DNA of 58,026 nucleotides, from assembly GCA_017645905.1 (NCBI GenBank), contig JAGCNO010000180.1, positions 1 through 58,026 of the forward strand. The letters are read 5' to 3'. Of the stretch, positions 17,324 through 25,959 are shown in pieces (position 1 is the stretch's first letter; every line of letters begins with the position of its first letter). The notes under the pieces are model-generated. The model worked only from the letters and a program-made list of their open reading frames with translations. It did no database searches and had not been told where the DNA came from. The stretch is from Prevotella sp. GTDB taxonomy: Bacteria; Bacteroidota; Bacteroidia; Bacteroidales; Bacteroidaceae. The position numbers and the translations under genes are program-made.

Positions 17324-19309
17324 TCACTGATGAGGGATTAATAAGTCTATGGCAGCAACGACGCCACTAATATTGGAGGGCCACGGGGCTTTTCCTGGTA
17401 CAAGCTGTCCCGTGGTATCTACAAGGCGGTAAGTGGGATAGCCACTTACTTCCAGATAACGCTCGATAGCGTTCTCCTGTTCTCGGGGCAGGTTGTAGTG
17501 GACAGCATTGTCGGTGTCGAGGTGTTTCTGAGTAATGAAGGTGCGCCATGCGTCTTCGGGGCTGTTGTTGCAGAAATAGAGATAGACGACGGGCTTGTCT
17601 TTCAGCGCCTTTTTCAGGTCGGGTACATTTTCCATCTGGGCACGGCAGGGACCGCACCATGTTCCCCATACATCCACATAGATGACATACCCCTTGAATG
17701 GCTTAATGATGTACTCGAAGAGCTGCTGCCCGTCTGTGATACCCTTCAGGTCCTCATCCGGCACACGCAATGAGGCAGGTGTACCTTCCTTTGGTGCTAT
17801 CACAATCTGTTTCTGACTCTCTTCCAGGAAATCCTTGATACGCTGATTGGCATTGTCGATGGCTTGGATAAGGCAGGGATGATGAACTTCCTGATGTGCC
17901 AATTCCAATATGCGTGGCGAGGCTACGTGGCTTTTGCCATCGATATCTCTCATGAAAGCCTGTGTCTTGAGGATTTCACAAGTGGCATCGTCCAAATCGA
18001 GGGAATTAAGGACACTGATAGTAAGTGGGACGTTCTTTTCGCTTAGTTCCCAATCCCAGTACTGCTCAACGAGAGGTTTGCCTAAAATGGGAATGATGTC
18101 CGACCTGAAGGCATTGTTCACGTCAACATCCCCGCTATAATTGGCAAGCAACGCCTGGAAACTCTTTATTTTCTGCAGTTCGTCATCGTTCAGTTGTACC
18201 TTGCCGTCTTGGTAAAGCTGCATAATGAAGTCCGAGGGATCGGTCAGGCGTGTTTGGCGGATGTCTGTCAGTGCAGAGACGTAGTAGCTGATATACGTCC
18301 TAAAACCAAAGCGGCACATCAGCGGCAGTTCCGATTGCATCCATTGCAACGGGTTCAGTTCAGCTTCCGTTTTCTTCAAGAGTTCACTTTGGTTCTCGCT
18401 ATCCGATGGCCAGCAGCATTTCAGGAGCATAGGATAAGCAAACTGACTCTGTATGTCATCTTGATAATAGGTACGGAAACGACGGGAAAGATTTGGACGG
18501 GCAGCGTACAGAGAATCCATCCTCTCCTGACACACCATCATATAATGCCGCTGTTGTACTATTGTGCTGTCAATGTTCAGTTCATTCGTCCGAATGAAAT
18601 CAGGGTCAAAGTCGCAACCTATCAGCTCATTGTTGAAGCGGGCATACTTACCTCCCATCAAGTAGGTGCGGTCATTGATGTCATCAACGTAAAGCAACAA
18701 CGTGTCGCCGCCCTCCACGGCCAACAGTCTCCTGAAAGTATGCTCCAACGGATGCTGGGAGTCATTAAAGATGCCCATCACTCCAGAACCGATTACCGGC
18801 ATCCTGACCTCAAAACGGCCTTGAGCGTCGGCCTTCGTCAGTTCCTTCGCTTGCTTGTCGTTCAACAGATTGTTAATGAAGGAAACATATTCTGTTCCCG
18901 TTCTGGTGGTACGCACACAGACACGCAGTGTTATATTGTCCTCTTCAGCGTGTATACCGCTCGGCCATACCGTCTCGTCCTTGGATGGGTAATCAGGCAG
19001 ATAGTCAGAGGCCAGCACCGATGTCTGATGCTTCACGTTGTCAATGGAGACACTCGTCACCGCTTGCCCTTTCCGCTTCAACTGCACGTCCATACGTCTG
19101 TCGCCGCACGTCAGTACCAGCTTGTCTTTTCGTATTTCTGCGTACTCCCAATACTCGCAGTCGTAGATGGCATACTCATCGAACAGTCCTATAAGCCATT
19201 CACCCGAAGCCTCATCTCTCAGGCAGAGGTCAAGACCAGATTTCACTTGCCCCAGCCCCGCCACCCAGACGATGGCGAGCAGTGCGGTGATGATAGATTT
19301 CTTGCTCAT
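17324..19309 (-). CDS. Secreted TlpA-like thiol-disulfide oxidoreductase with a long N-terminal domain
   Basis: A 661-residue protein with a signal peptide (MSKKSIITALLAIVWVAGLG). Residues about 520-655 form a thioredoxin/TlpA domain with the active site WGTWCGPCR. The preceding 500 residues contain charged helices and a beta-rich N-terminal part of the kind fused to TlpA domains in many Bacteroidota; their function is unknown. It reduces or isomerizes disulfides in the periplasm. It ends 4 nt from the end of the AMP ligase gene on the other strand, so it splits the two halves of the lipid locus. No promoter box was recognised upstream. Confidence 0.85.
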   Translation of the reverse strand: MSKKSIITALLAIVWVAGLGQVKSGLDLCLRDEASGEWLIGLFDEYAIYDCEYWEYAEIRKDKLVLTCGDRRMDVQLKRKGQAVTSVSIDNVKHQTSVLASDYLPDYPSKDETVWPSGIHAEEDNITLRVCVRTTRTGTEYVSFINNLLNDKQAKELTKADAQGRFEVRMPVIGSGVMGIFNDSQHPLEHTFRRLLAVEGGDTLLLYVDDINDRTYLMGGKYARFNNELIGCDFDPDFIRTNELNIDSTIVQQRHYMMVCQERMDSLYAARPNLSRRFRTYYQDDIQSQFAYPMLLKCCWPSDSENQSELLKKTEAELNPLQWMQSELPLMCRFGFRTYISYYVSALTDIRQTRLTDPSDFIMQLYQDGKVQLNDDELQKIKSFQALLANYSGDVDVNNAFRSDIIPILGKPLVEQYWDWELSEKNVPLTISVLNSLDLDDATCEILKTQAFMRDIDGKSHVASPRILELAHQEVHHPCLIQAIDNANQRIKDFLEESQKQIVIAPKEGTPASLRVPDEDLKGITDGQQLFEYIIKPFKGYVIYVDVWGTWCGPCRAQMENVPDLKKALKDKPVVYLYFCNNSPEDAWRTFITQKHLDTDNAVHYNLPREQENAIERYLEVSGYPTYRLVDTTGQLVPGKAPWPSNISGVVAAIDLLIPHQ

Positions 19310-20014
19310 TATTCTTTTGGTTATTATTGATCTTTATTGTTTATACGCTATTTGCACAGAAATATTACGGTTGATGGAGTTAATTCTTCTTAATCGGACA
19401 AAGAAAAGGTATCGACGGCCCGTTTTCCGAGTTCTTAGCCGACTGTGAATTGTCAGTTGCCAATGAAAAAGTTTTACAACGACCTCTCTGAGGCTGCGTT
19501 ATTATCCATCCTATCCGTCCCGATTTCAATGGGGCGCATGATGGGGCAGGTAAAGCCTGTGTCGCACAAAGAACGGCTTTTTCTATGGGAAAGAATAGTT
19601 CATTCTCATAGAAAAAGCCGTTCATTCACCCACTTTGCTCCGTTGCGTCGCTGGCCTTTTTCGTATGTAAAGAAATCGGAGAACGCCCTGTTTATGGGCA
19701 TTTTGGGAGGCCGCTATGTGGACTTCACCTGTTTTTGACGATTATAAAAACGGAGCGTTTCCCTCATTCTGGAGGTGACTTGTCGCTCTCAGACCGTCGT
19801 TTTTGCGCATTTTTGCGTTTTTGTGCATGTTTATAGAGCTAAAAAAGCTGCACAAAACGATACTTTTGTGCAACTTTTTGCTCTGGAATGTAGTTTTTGT
19901 AACCCCCTTTTTTCTGTCATTTCTTTTTACATTATTGAGTCAACTATGCTCTGCCTTACTTGCTGCTCCATTTATTCGTTAATAGAAGTTACCTAATATA
20001 ATAAGTTGAAAACT
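19310..20014. other. Long intergenic region between divergent genes
   Basis: About 700 nt without a convincing gene. It contains a three-unit 22-nt-pitch repeat array (19567-19627) and an AT-rich part with repeated tttttgc words near 19795-19900. A 97-codon open frame (19445-19738) crosses the repeats and looks like no protein family, so it is not called. Confidence 0.6.
19567..19627. repeat. 22-nt-pitch array of a 17-nt palindrome, array 2 (3 units)
   Basis: Units at 19567-19583 (forward), 19589-19605 (degenerate, GAAAGAATAGTTCATTC) and 19611-19627 (inverted, GAAAAAGCCGTTCATTC). The pitch stays exactly 22 nt although the third unit is flipped. Confidence 0.85.
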
Positions 20015-20046
20015 TTTGCGTGTTTAACAGAAAATGCTTACCTTTG
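20015..20046 (+). promoter_or_regulatory. Promoter of operon 2 of the lipid/pigment locus
   Basis: TACCTTTG (20039-20046) with TTTG (20015-20018) 20 nt upstream, a near-ideal Bacteroidota promoter. The leader to the start codon at 20146 is about 90 nt and consists largely of heptanucleotide repeats. Confidence 0.8.
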
Positions 20047-20068
20047 CACGCAAAATTAATGCCCAAAG

Positions 20069-20129
20069 CCTAAGGTCTAAGGTCTATAGTCTAAAGTCTA
20101 TGAGTCTAAGGTCAAGGGACTGAGGTCAA
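20069..20129. repeat. Heptanucleotide (CTAAGGT-type) repeat in the operon 2 leader
   Basis: About eight degenerate 7-nt units (ctaaggt, ctaaggt, ctatagt, ctaaagt, then broken units). The same word recurs at 22103-22135 between two genes of the operon and inside the AMP ligase gene near 16538-16570. Confidence 0.8.
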
Positions 20130-20145
20130 ATAAAGAAGACTGAAA

Positions 20146-20877
20146 ATGAAATACGCATTAGTGACGGGCGGCTCCCGAGGTATCGGTAAGGCCGTCGCCC
20201 TGAGGCTGGCCAAGGATGGCTGGCCCGTAGTCATCAACTACCGTAGCAACGAGGAGGCTGCACTGGCCACGAAGGCCGAGATAGAGGCCGCCGGCGGACA
20301 GTGTGAGCTGCTGCCTTTCGACACGTCGAATGGGCGGGAGATAGAGGCCGCCATCGACCGCTGGGAAGAACAGCACCCCGACGACTGGTTTGGTGTCCTG
20401 GTGAACAACGCCGGCGTGCGCCGCGACAACGTGCTCTTCATGATGGGCGAGGACGAGTGGCACCAGGTGCTCGACACGTCGCTCAACGGATTCTTCTACA
20501 TCACCCGCCGGCTGCTGAAGCACATGATGCCCCGCAAACGTGGAGGCCGCATCGTGAACATGGCATCGCTCTCGGGCATAAAGGGAATGCCCGGACAGGC
20601 CAACTACAGTGCCGCCAAGGCTGCCCTCATCGGTGCCACGAAGGCACTGGCACAGGAGGTGGCGCCGCGTAACATCACCGTCAACGCCATCGCCCCGGGA
20701 TTCATCGAGACCGACATGACGCAGGGCCTGCCGCAGGGCGAGCTCATCAAGCTCATCCCTACCGGCCGCTTTGGCCGGCCCGAGGAGGTCGCCGCACTCA
20801 CCGCCTTCCTCGTCAGCGACGAGGCTGCCTACATCACCGGCGAGGTCATCAGCATCAACGGAGGACTGTACACGTGA
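20146..20877 (+). CDS. 3-oxoacyl-ACP reductase (short-chain dehydrogenase)
   Basis: 243 residues. NADP-binding TGGSRGIG at 7-14, NNAG at 87-90, catalytic Ser141, Tyr154 and Lys158 (YSAAK). It reduces the 3-keto group formed by the adjacent ketosynthase. First gene of operon 2. It overlaps the next start as GTGA, a tight coupling that argues for a dedicated role in this pathway rather than the housekeeping FabG. Confidence 0.9.
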   Translation: MKYALVTGGSRGIGKAVALRLAKDGWPVVINYRSNEEAALATKAEIEAAGGQCELLPFDTSNGREIEAAIDRWEEQHPDDWFGVLVNNAGVRRDNVLFMMGEDEWHQVLDTSLNGFFYITRRLLKHMMPRKRGGRIVNMASLSGIKGMPGQANYSAAKAALIGATKALAQEVAPRNITVNAIAPGFIETDMTQGLPQGELIKLIPTGRFGRPEEVAALTAFLVSDEAAYITGEVISINGGLYT

Positions 20878-22103
20878 GGAGGGTAGTAATAACCGGCATG
20901 GGCATCTGGTCGTGCTTAGGCACTGACCTTGAGACGGTGCGCCAGTCGCTCTATGAAGGGCGGTCGGGCATCGTGCTCGACCAGGACCGCCTCGTCTACG
21001 GCTACCGCTCGGGTCTCATGGGCAAGGTGGAGATGCCTGTCATCACGAAGCAGATGCTTGATCGCCATACCCGTCAGGGCATGTCGGAGGAGGCTCAGTA
21101 TGCCTATATGGCCTCTCGTCAGGCCTTTGCCCAGGCAAATATCGATGACGATTACCTGAGGCAAAACGAGGTGGGCTGTATCTTCGGCAACGACTCTTCG
21201 GCAAAGCCCGTCATAGAGTCGGCAAACATCATGGACGAGAAGCACGACTCGGCAATGCTGGGCTACGGCCTGGTGTTCCAGTCGATGAACTCTACCGTGA
21301 ATATGAACCTGAGTACCATCTTCCACCTGCGCGGCGTAAACTTCACTATAAGTGCGGCATGTGCCAGCGGCAGCCATAGCATTGGACTGGGCATGATGCT
21401 CATCCGTCAGGGGCTGCAGGACATGGTGCTCTGTGGCGGCGCTCAGGAGACGAACTACTACAGCATGGCTTCCTTCGACGCGCTTAATGCCTTCTCTGTC
21501 CGCATGGACGAGCCGGCAAAGGCCAGCCGACCCTTCGACCGCGACCGCGATGGGCTTATTCCAAGTGGCGGCGCTGCGGCCTTAGTGCTCGAGGACTACG
21601 ACCATGCTGTGGCGCGTGGGGCAACTATCCTTGCTGAGGTCATAGGCTATGGTTTCTCCAGCAACGGCGCCGGCATCTCAGAACCGAGTGACGAGGGCAG
21701 CGTCATCGCTATGGGACGGGCCTTGAAGGACGCCGACATGACCCCAGCCGACATTGATTACATCAACGCCCATGCCACCTCTACCCGACAGGGCGACATG
21801 TACGAGGCCATTGCCCTCGACCGCCTCTTCCACGGACAGCACGCGCTCGTCAGTTCCACAAAGTCGATGACTGGCCACGAGTGCTGGATGGCCGGCGCCA
21901 GCGAGGTAGTTTATTCCGTGCTGATGATGCAGCACTCGTTTGTCGCCCCGAATATCAACTTTGAGAACTGCGACGAGCACTCCGAAAAACTCAACCTCAC
22001 GCCCGTCACCGTGGACACGGAAGTCCGCACCGTGCTCTCCAATTCCTTCGGTTTTGGCGGCACGAACTCTGCCCTCGTCCTTCAATTAATGTCAAATGTC
22101 TAA
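20874..22103 (+). CDS. Beta-ketoacyl-ACP synthase (FabF/KAS II type)
   Basis: 409 residues with a GTG start overlapping the fabG-like stop. Active site Cys163 in SAACASG, His300 in NAHATST, Lys330 and His335 in TKSMTGHE: a complete decarboxylating-condensing set, so it is not a chain-length-factor homologue. It would extend acyl chains on the ACP of operon 1 with malonyl units. Only one ketosynthase is present in the locus, whereas aryl polyene loci usually carry at least two. The next gene follows after 52 nt containing heptanucleotide repeats. Confidence 0.9.
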   Translation: MRRVVITGMGIWSCLGTDLETVRQSLYEGRSGIVLDQDRLVYGYRSGLMGKVEMPVITKQMLDRHTRQGMSEEAQYAYMASRQAFAQANIDDDYLRQNEVGCIFGNDSSAKPVIESANIMDEKHDSAMLGYGLVFQSMNSTVNMNLSTIFHLRGVNFTISAACASGSHSIGLGMMLIRQGLQDMVLCGGAQETNYYSMASFDALNAFSVRMDEPAKASRPFDRDRDGLIPSGGAAALVLEDYDHAVARGATILAEVIGYGFSSNGAGISEPSDEGSVIAMGRALKDADMTPADIDYINAHATSTRQGDMYEAIALDRLFHGQHALVSSTKSMTGHECWMAGASEVVYSVLMMQHSFVAPNINFENCDEHSEKLNLTPVTVDTEVRTVLSNSFGFGGTNSALVLQLMSNV

Positions 22104-22135
22104 AGTCTAAGGTCTAAGGTCAAAAGAACTAAGGT
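22103..22135. repeat. Heptanucleotide repeat between ketosynthase and cytidylyltransferase genes
   Basis: Units ctaaagt, ctaaggt, ctaaggt and aactaaggt follow the ketosynthase stop directly, the same word as in the operon 2 leader. Confidence 0.75.
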
Positions 22136-22155
22136 CAATAATATTTTTAAAGTTT

Positions 22156-22590
22156 ATGACAATAGGATATACCACTGGGGTCTACGACCTCTTTCACATC
22201 GGTCACCTGAACCTCCTGAAGAATGCCAAGGGAATGTGCGACAAGCTCATTGTCGGTGTCACCGTCGACGAGCTCGTGGCCTACAAGGGCAAGCACGCCA
22301 TGATACCTTTCGAAGACCGCATCGAGATTGTGCGCAGTATAAAATATGTGGACGCTGCCGTGCCTCAGTACGACATGGACAAGCTCACGGCGTGCAAGAA
22401 GCTCGGCGCTACGTTCCTCTTCGTCGGCGACGACTGGTACGCCACAGAGAAATGGCAGGAATACGAGAAACAGTTTGCCGCCGAGGGCATCAAGATTGTC
22501 TATTTCCCTTACACCAAAGGCGTATCGTCGACAAAGATTAACGAGGCACTCAGCACCGTACGTAAACACGACCTCACAGATCTAAAATAG
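22156..22590 (+). CDS. TagD/GCT-like cytidylyltransferase
   Basis: 144 residues, nearly all one nucleotidyltransferase domain. GYTTGVYDLFHIGH has the HxGH motif (His14, Gly16, His17), and the C-terminal motif VSSTKIN corresponds to the RTxGISTT/S-type signature. Family members transfer CMP from CTP to glycerol 3-phosphate, ethanolamine phosphate or similar alcohols. Together with the LicD gene two positions downstream it predicts a CDP-alcohol donor for a phosphodiester substituent. The substrate cannot be read from the sequence. Confidence 0.87.
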   Translation: MTIGYTTGVYDLFHIGHLNLLKNAKGMCDKLIVGVTVDELVAYKGKHAMIPFEDRIEIVRSIKYVDAAVPQYDMDKLTACKKLGATFLFVGDDWYATEKWQEYEKQFAAEGIKIVYFPYTKGVSSTKINEALSTVRKHDLTDLK

Positions 22591-22596
22591 ATTATT

Positions 22597-23640
22597 ATGA
22601 CAGACAAAGATTTTTGCTTAAGCTCGTATATAGCCTTCCGCTATATATGGAAAGACGGTATGGACTTCTGCGAAGGGTTCCAACATAACAATTACCGTCC
22701 CATTGACGATGACCAGCGCATCGCCGTTCGCACATCGGAGGACATCGACCGCGAGATTCAGAAGCAGTTCGACGAACTCTATGCCAAGTACGACAACATC
22801 GGTATCCTGCTTTCTGGAGGCATGGACAGTGCCAACCTTTCGTCCTATTTGCGTCCGGGCAGCCATGCCTACACGTTCTGCTCCGCTTCGGGCGAATGTA
22901 ATCCCGATGTAGAGCGAGCTAAGGTGTACTGCAAGAAATGGCAGCTGAACCATCATCTCATAGACATCACGATGGAGGACTATGAGCGTTACACGCCAAT
23001 TGTGATGCGCCATAAGTTCGCCCCCGTACACTCCATCGAACCGCAGATATACAAGGCTGCCGAGATGGCCCGCCAGGACGGTGTGCAGCTGATGATTGTG
23101 GGCGAGAGTGCCGACCTTATCTTCGGTGGCATGGACAAGCTCATCTCACCCATTTGGACCTTCGACGGCTTTGTCAAGCGCTACACTTTCCTCGACCCTC
23201 AACTGGTGCTCACCAATCCTGTAGACCAGTCGGAAGTCTTTGAGCGTTACCGTCAGGGCGAGAATGGTATCGACGTGATGCGATTCATGGACGATGTGTT
23301 TGCCGTGGAGAGCAGCGGTTCCTATCTTAATGCCTTCGGAGCTGCCTGGATGCCTTACTATGACCCCTACGCCAAGCTCGTCATGGCCGATCCGCTTGAC
23401 ATGGAGCGTGTGCGTAATGGCGAGCCGAAATACCTGGTGCGCGGACTCTATGCTTTGAAATATCCTGAGCTGGAGATTCCGTTCAAGATTCCCATGCCTC
23501 GTCCCGTTGATGCTGTTTTCCGCGACTGGAAGGGTCCGCAGCGTCCGGAGTTCCGCAAGGATATTCCTATGGACCAGCTTACCGGCAACCAGAAGTGGCA
23601 ACTGTGGTGTGCCGAGCAGTTCCTGAATATGCTCCATTAG
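22597..23640 (+). CDS. Asparagine-synthase-like ATP pyrophosphatase without a glutaminase domain
   Basis: 347 residues. The PP-loop SGGMDS lies at 73-78, preceded by a short N-terminal segment that lacks the Cys-initiated glutaminase domain of AsnB, and followed by GESADLIFGG, the second conserved asparagine-synthase motif. Such proteins adenylate a carboxylate and form an amide or a related bond, with ammonia or an amine as acceptor. Its position between a CDP-alcohol synthase and a LicD protein suggests it modifies the alcohol or the acceptor (inference). The gap to the cytidylyltransferase gene is 6 nt. Confidence 0.8.
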   Translation: MTDKDFCLSSYIAFRYIWKDGMDFCEGFQHNNYRPIDDDQRIAVRTSEDIDREIQKQFDELYAKYDNIGILLSGGMDSANLSSYLRPGSHAYTFCSASGECNPDVERAKVYCKKWQLNHHLIDITMEDYERYTPIVMRHKFAPVHSIEPQIYKAAEMARQDGVQLMIVGESADLIFGGMDKLISPIWTFDGFVKRYTFLDPQLVLTNPVDQSEVFERYRQGENGIDVMRFMDDVFAVESSGSYLNAFGAAWMPYYDPYAKLVMADPLDMERVRNGEPKYLVRGLYALKYPELEIPFKIPMPRPVDAVFRDWKGPQRPEFRKDIPMDQLTGNQKWQLWCAEQFLNMLH

Positions 23641-23644
23641 CCCC

Positions 23645-24502
23645 ATGCAAAACCAGGACAGGATATTCAAGGACCACATCCTCCACGTGTTCAAGTTCAC
23701 GGTGGACTTTCTCCGCCGTCATAACCTGCGCTATGTGGCCTGTGGCGGCACGGTGCTAGGAGCCGTACGCCACAAGGACTTCATTCCCTGGGACGACGAC
23801 ATTGATATCTACCTGCCCCGCAAGGACTACGAGCGTCTCCTCGACCTGAAGGAGGAGGCCCGCCGGGAGGGCTTCGACGTGCTGTCGCTGCGTGATGAGG
23901 GCTACTATCTGCCCTTTGCCAAGGTCTCCGACATGAACACCACGCTCTGGGAGGAAGAGCAGTTCCCCTTCCTCATGGGCATCTATGTGGACCTCTTTGC
24001 CCTGGACAATTTCTCATGTAGCGACGAGGAGCTGACGGCCATTCAACGACGCAGTCTGAAGAAGTTCTACCACTACCTGAAGTCGGTGAGCAATATGCCT
24101 ACCCGTGGCCTGCTCTTAGACTTGCTGCATGGCGATACCCACATGGCACAGTATAAGTTGGAGGTGCTGGTTTCACGTCCCTTCCGACGCTGGCTCCTAA
24201 AACAGTTTATGGACTATCAGACCTGGTACTCCTCCTTTGACGGCGACAAGACGGTCTGCGTCACCCAGTGGGCTGGCCGTATCTTCAAGCGTGAATGGTT
24301 TGAGGACACCGTCGAGGTACCCTTTGCCGATACTACCGTCGTCATTCCCCGTGACTACGACGGCTACCTCACCTGTCTCTATGGCGACTACATGACCCTG
24401 CCGCCTGTTGAAAGGCGCGTCTCGGAGCATCAGCATCATTACCTGAACTTCGACGAGGGAGTCATCCCGCCGGGGTTCCCCCAAAGAAGTGATAAGCGAT
24501 AA
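23645..24502 (+). CDS. LicD-family phosphotransferase
   Basis: 285 residues. The hallmark CGGTVLGAVRHKDFIPWDDD (residues 33-52) with a further Asp54 is the LicD/fukutin nucleotidyltransferase-fold active site. LicD proteins move phosphocholine or another phospho-alcohol from a CDP donor to a glycan. It lies 4 nt after the asparagine-synthase-like gene. It is the predicted user of the CDP-alcohol made by the enzyme at 22156. Confidence 0.9.
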   Translation: MQNQDRIFKDHILHVFKFTVDFLRRHNLRYVACGGTVLGAVRHKDFIPWDDDIDIYLPRKDYERLLDLKEEARREGFDVLSLRDEGYYLPFAKVSDMNTTLWEEEQFPFLMGIYVDLFALDNFSCSDEELTAIQRRSLKKFYHYLKSVSNMPTRGLLLDLLHGDTHMAQYKLEVLVSRPFRRWLLKQFMDYQTWYSSFDGDKTVCVTQWAGRIFKREWFEDTVEVPFADTTVVIPRDYDGYLTCLYGDYMTLPPVERRVSEHQHHYLNFDEGVIPPGFPQRSDKR

Positions 24503-24513
24503 GTGATTATGGA

Positions 24514-24618
24514 GAAAGAACGGCTTTTTCCCATGGAAAGAACGGCTCTTTCAAATGGAAAGAACGGCTTATTCGCATGGAAAGAACGGCTTATTCGAAG
24601 AGGAAGAACGGCTTAATG
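24514..24618. repeat. 22-nt-pitch array of a 17-nt palindrome, array 3 (5 units)
   Basis: Units at 24514-24530, 24536-24552, 24558-24574, 24580-24596 and 24602-24618, all in forward orientation, the last degenerate. Spacers are CCATG, AAATG, GCATG and GAAGA. It fills the gap between the LicD and DMT genes inside operon 2, so it is transcribed. Confidence 0.9.
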
Positions 24619-24657
24619 TTTTCAAAGACCGTTTTGGATAAAGATAAGTGACTGATT

Positions 24658-25011
24658 ATGTGGAAGATAATTCTTTATAGTCTTGTTCAGTCTGCGCTGC
24701 TCGTGGGTGGTCAGGTGTTCCTGAAGTTTGCGCTGATGCGTATGCCAGCCTTCGCCTGGACACGTGAGTTCTGGCTGTCGTTGCTAAGCAACTGGCAGTT
24801 TGCCGCCTGTGGACTTTTCTTCGGAGCGGCATCGTTGCTGTGGATGTACATCGTCAAGACGTTCCCCTTCAGCATGGCCTATCCCATGGTGAGCCTCAGC
24901 TACGTGATGGGCATGGTGGCTGCTATCATGTTCTTCCACGAGGAGGTGTCGATGACCCGCTGGATAGGCGTGGCTTTTATCGTTTTAGGATGTTTTTTGA
25001 TTGCCAAATGA
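24658..25011 (+). CDS. Small four-helix DMT/EamA-type membrane protein (ArnE/SMR-like)
   Basis: 117 residues with four predicted membrane helices (about 3-22, 37-56, 62-82, 92-115) and the pattern seen in half-size EamA proteins (PMVSLSYVMGMV, then FFHEEVSMTRWIGVAFIVLGCFLI). Relatives flip polyprenyl-phosphate-linked sugars (ArnE/F) or export small cations. Next to a glycosyltransferase and LicD, a lipid-linked-sugar flippase role is attractive (inference). The stop overlaps the LolA-like start (ATGA). Confidence 0.75.
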   Translation: MWKIILYSLVQSALLVGGQVFLKFALMRMPAFAWTREFWLSLLSNWQFAACGLFFGAASLLWMYIVKTFPFSMAYPMVSLSYVMGMVAAIMFFHEEVSMTRWIGVAFIVLGCFLIAK

Positions 25012-25631
25012 AAAGAATCACTCTATCATTATTATTTCTTTTTTCGCTATTCTTTAGCGTAGCGCAAGCTCAGGACAGCGAGGTGCAGATAAGGCAGAAG
25101 ATTGCTGCTGCGGCACAGGCTATGACCTCCCTGCAGTGCGATTTTGTGCAGACGAAGCAGCTGAAGATGCTCAATGACAAGATGGTCTCCGAGGGCCGCA
25201 TGTACTACAGTCAGAAGGACAAGTTGCGGTGGGAGTATGTGAAGCCTTACCAGTACATCTTTATTATGAATGGCGACCGTGTACTGCTGAAGAACAAGGA
25301 ACGCAGCGATGTCATCGACGTGCGCCAGAACAAGATTTTCCGTGAGATTGCCCGTATTATGATGAGTAGTGTGGTGGGCGACTGCCTCAGTGACGACCGA
25401 ACGTTCAAGACTTCTATCTCAACTACTGGTGGTGATTGGGTCGCCACACTTCTCCCCCAACGCAAGGACATGAAGCAGATGTTCCAGAAAATCATCCTTC
25501 ACTTCGACCAGCGCCAGGCCACGGTTAGCCGTGTGGAACTGGTGGAGAAGAACGGCGACCAGACGACCATCGACCTGAAGAACATACGCAAGAATGAGAC
25601 GATTGCTCCTCGTACTTTTGCTGTTGAGTAG
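25008..25631 (+). CDS. LolA-like outer-membrane lipoprotein carrier protein
   Basis: 207 residues from the ATG overlapping the previous stop, chosen because the signal peptide MKRITLSLLFLFSLFFSVAQA starts there. The mature part follows the LolA plan: an N-terminal helix (IAAAAQAMTSLQCDFVQTKQL), then strands with RMYYSQKDKLRWEYVKPY, then MKQMFQKIILHF. LolA-like proteins are constant parts of aryl polyene loci, where they probably ferry the lipid product across the periplasm after export. It works with the exporter at 13090. Confidence 0.85.
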   Translation: MKRITLSLLFLFSLFFSVAQAQDSEVQIRQKIAAAAQAMTSLQCDFVQTKQLKMLNDKMVSEGRMYYSQKDKLRWEYVKPYQYIFIMNGDRVLLKNKERSDVIDVRQNKIFREIARIMMSSVVGDCLSDDRTFKTSISTTGGDWVATLLPQRKDMKQMFQKIILHFDQRQATVSRVELVEKNGDQTTIDLKNIRKNETIAPRTFAVE

Positions 25632-25959
25632 CCTCCAGGCATTCTCCCAACGCTATTCCGCCTACATAGAAATGCCCCGAGGCTACGTCAGCGGTATGCT
25701 GGTGTTGCTCTACGAGGACGAGGCGGTGAAGGGGAGCCTCTTCAACGAGTTTGGCATTACCGCCCTTGACTTCACCTACGACCGAAGGAAGGACAAGGTG
25801 AAGCTCCACTCGGTGGTGAAGATGATGGACCGCTGGTACATCCGCCGTGTGCTTCGTCGTGACCTTCGTGAAGTCTTGAAGGGGCTGGAGCAGGGCGACA
25901 GCATCTACGAGAATAAGCGCTACCATATAAATTATAAGTTCACGCCGCTGCATGAGTGA
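25594..25959 (+). CDS. Small secreted protein of unknown function, LolA partner
   Basis: 121 residues with a signal peptide (MRRLLLVLLLLSSLQAFS, cleaved before QRYS). The mature part is small and basic, about half predicted strand, with two clusters of basic residues (DRRKDKVKL, YIRRVLRRDLREVLK). No family was recognised. It overlaps the LolA-like gene by 38 nt and the next gene by 8 nt. In aryl polyene loci a short envelope lipoprotein of a DUF family occupies a similar place, but here I see no lipobox. Confidence 0.7.
   Translation: MRRLLLVLLLLSSLQAFSQRYSAYIEMPRGYVSGMLVLLYEDEAVKGSLFNEFGITALDFTYDRRKDKVKLHSVVKMMDRWYIRRVLRRDLREVLKGLEQGDSIYENKRYHINYKFTPLHE

Noticed and set aside
19445-19738. 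97-codon open frame in the long intergenic region
   Set aside because: It passes through the 22-nt repeat array, has no ribosome-binding site or promoter of its own, and resembles no protein family.
22618-23700. Long antisense frames over the asparagine-synthase-like gene
   Set aside because: The plus-strand protein has clear SGGMDS and GESADLIFGG motifs; the antisense frames have none.
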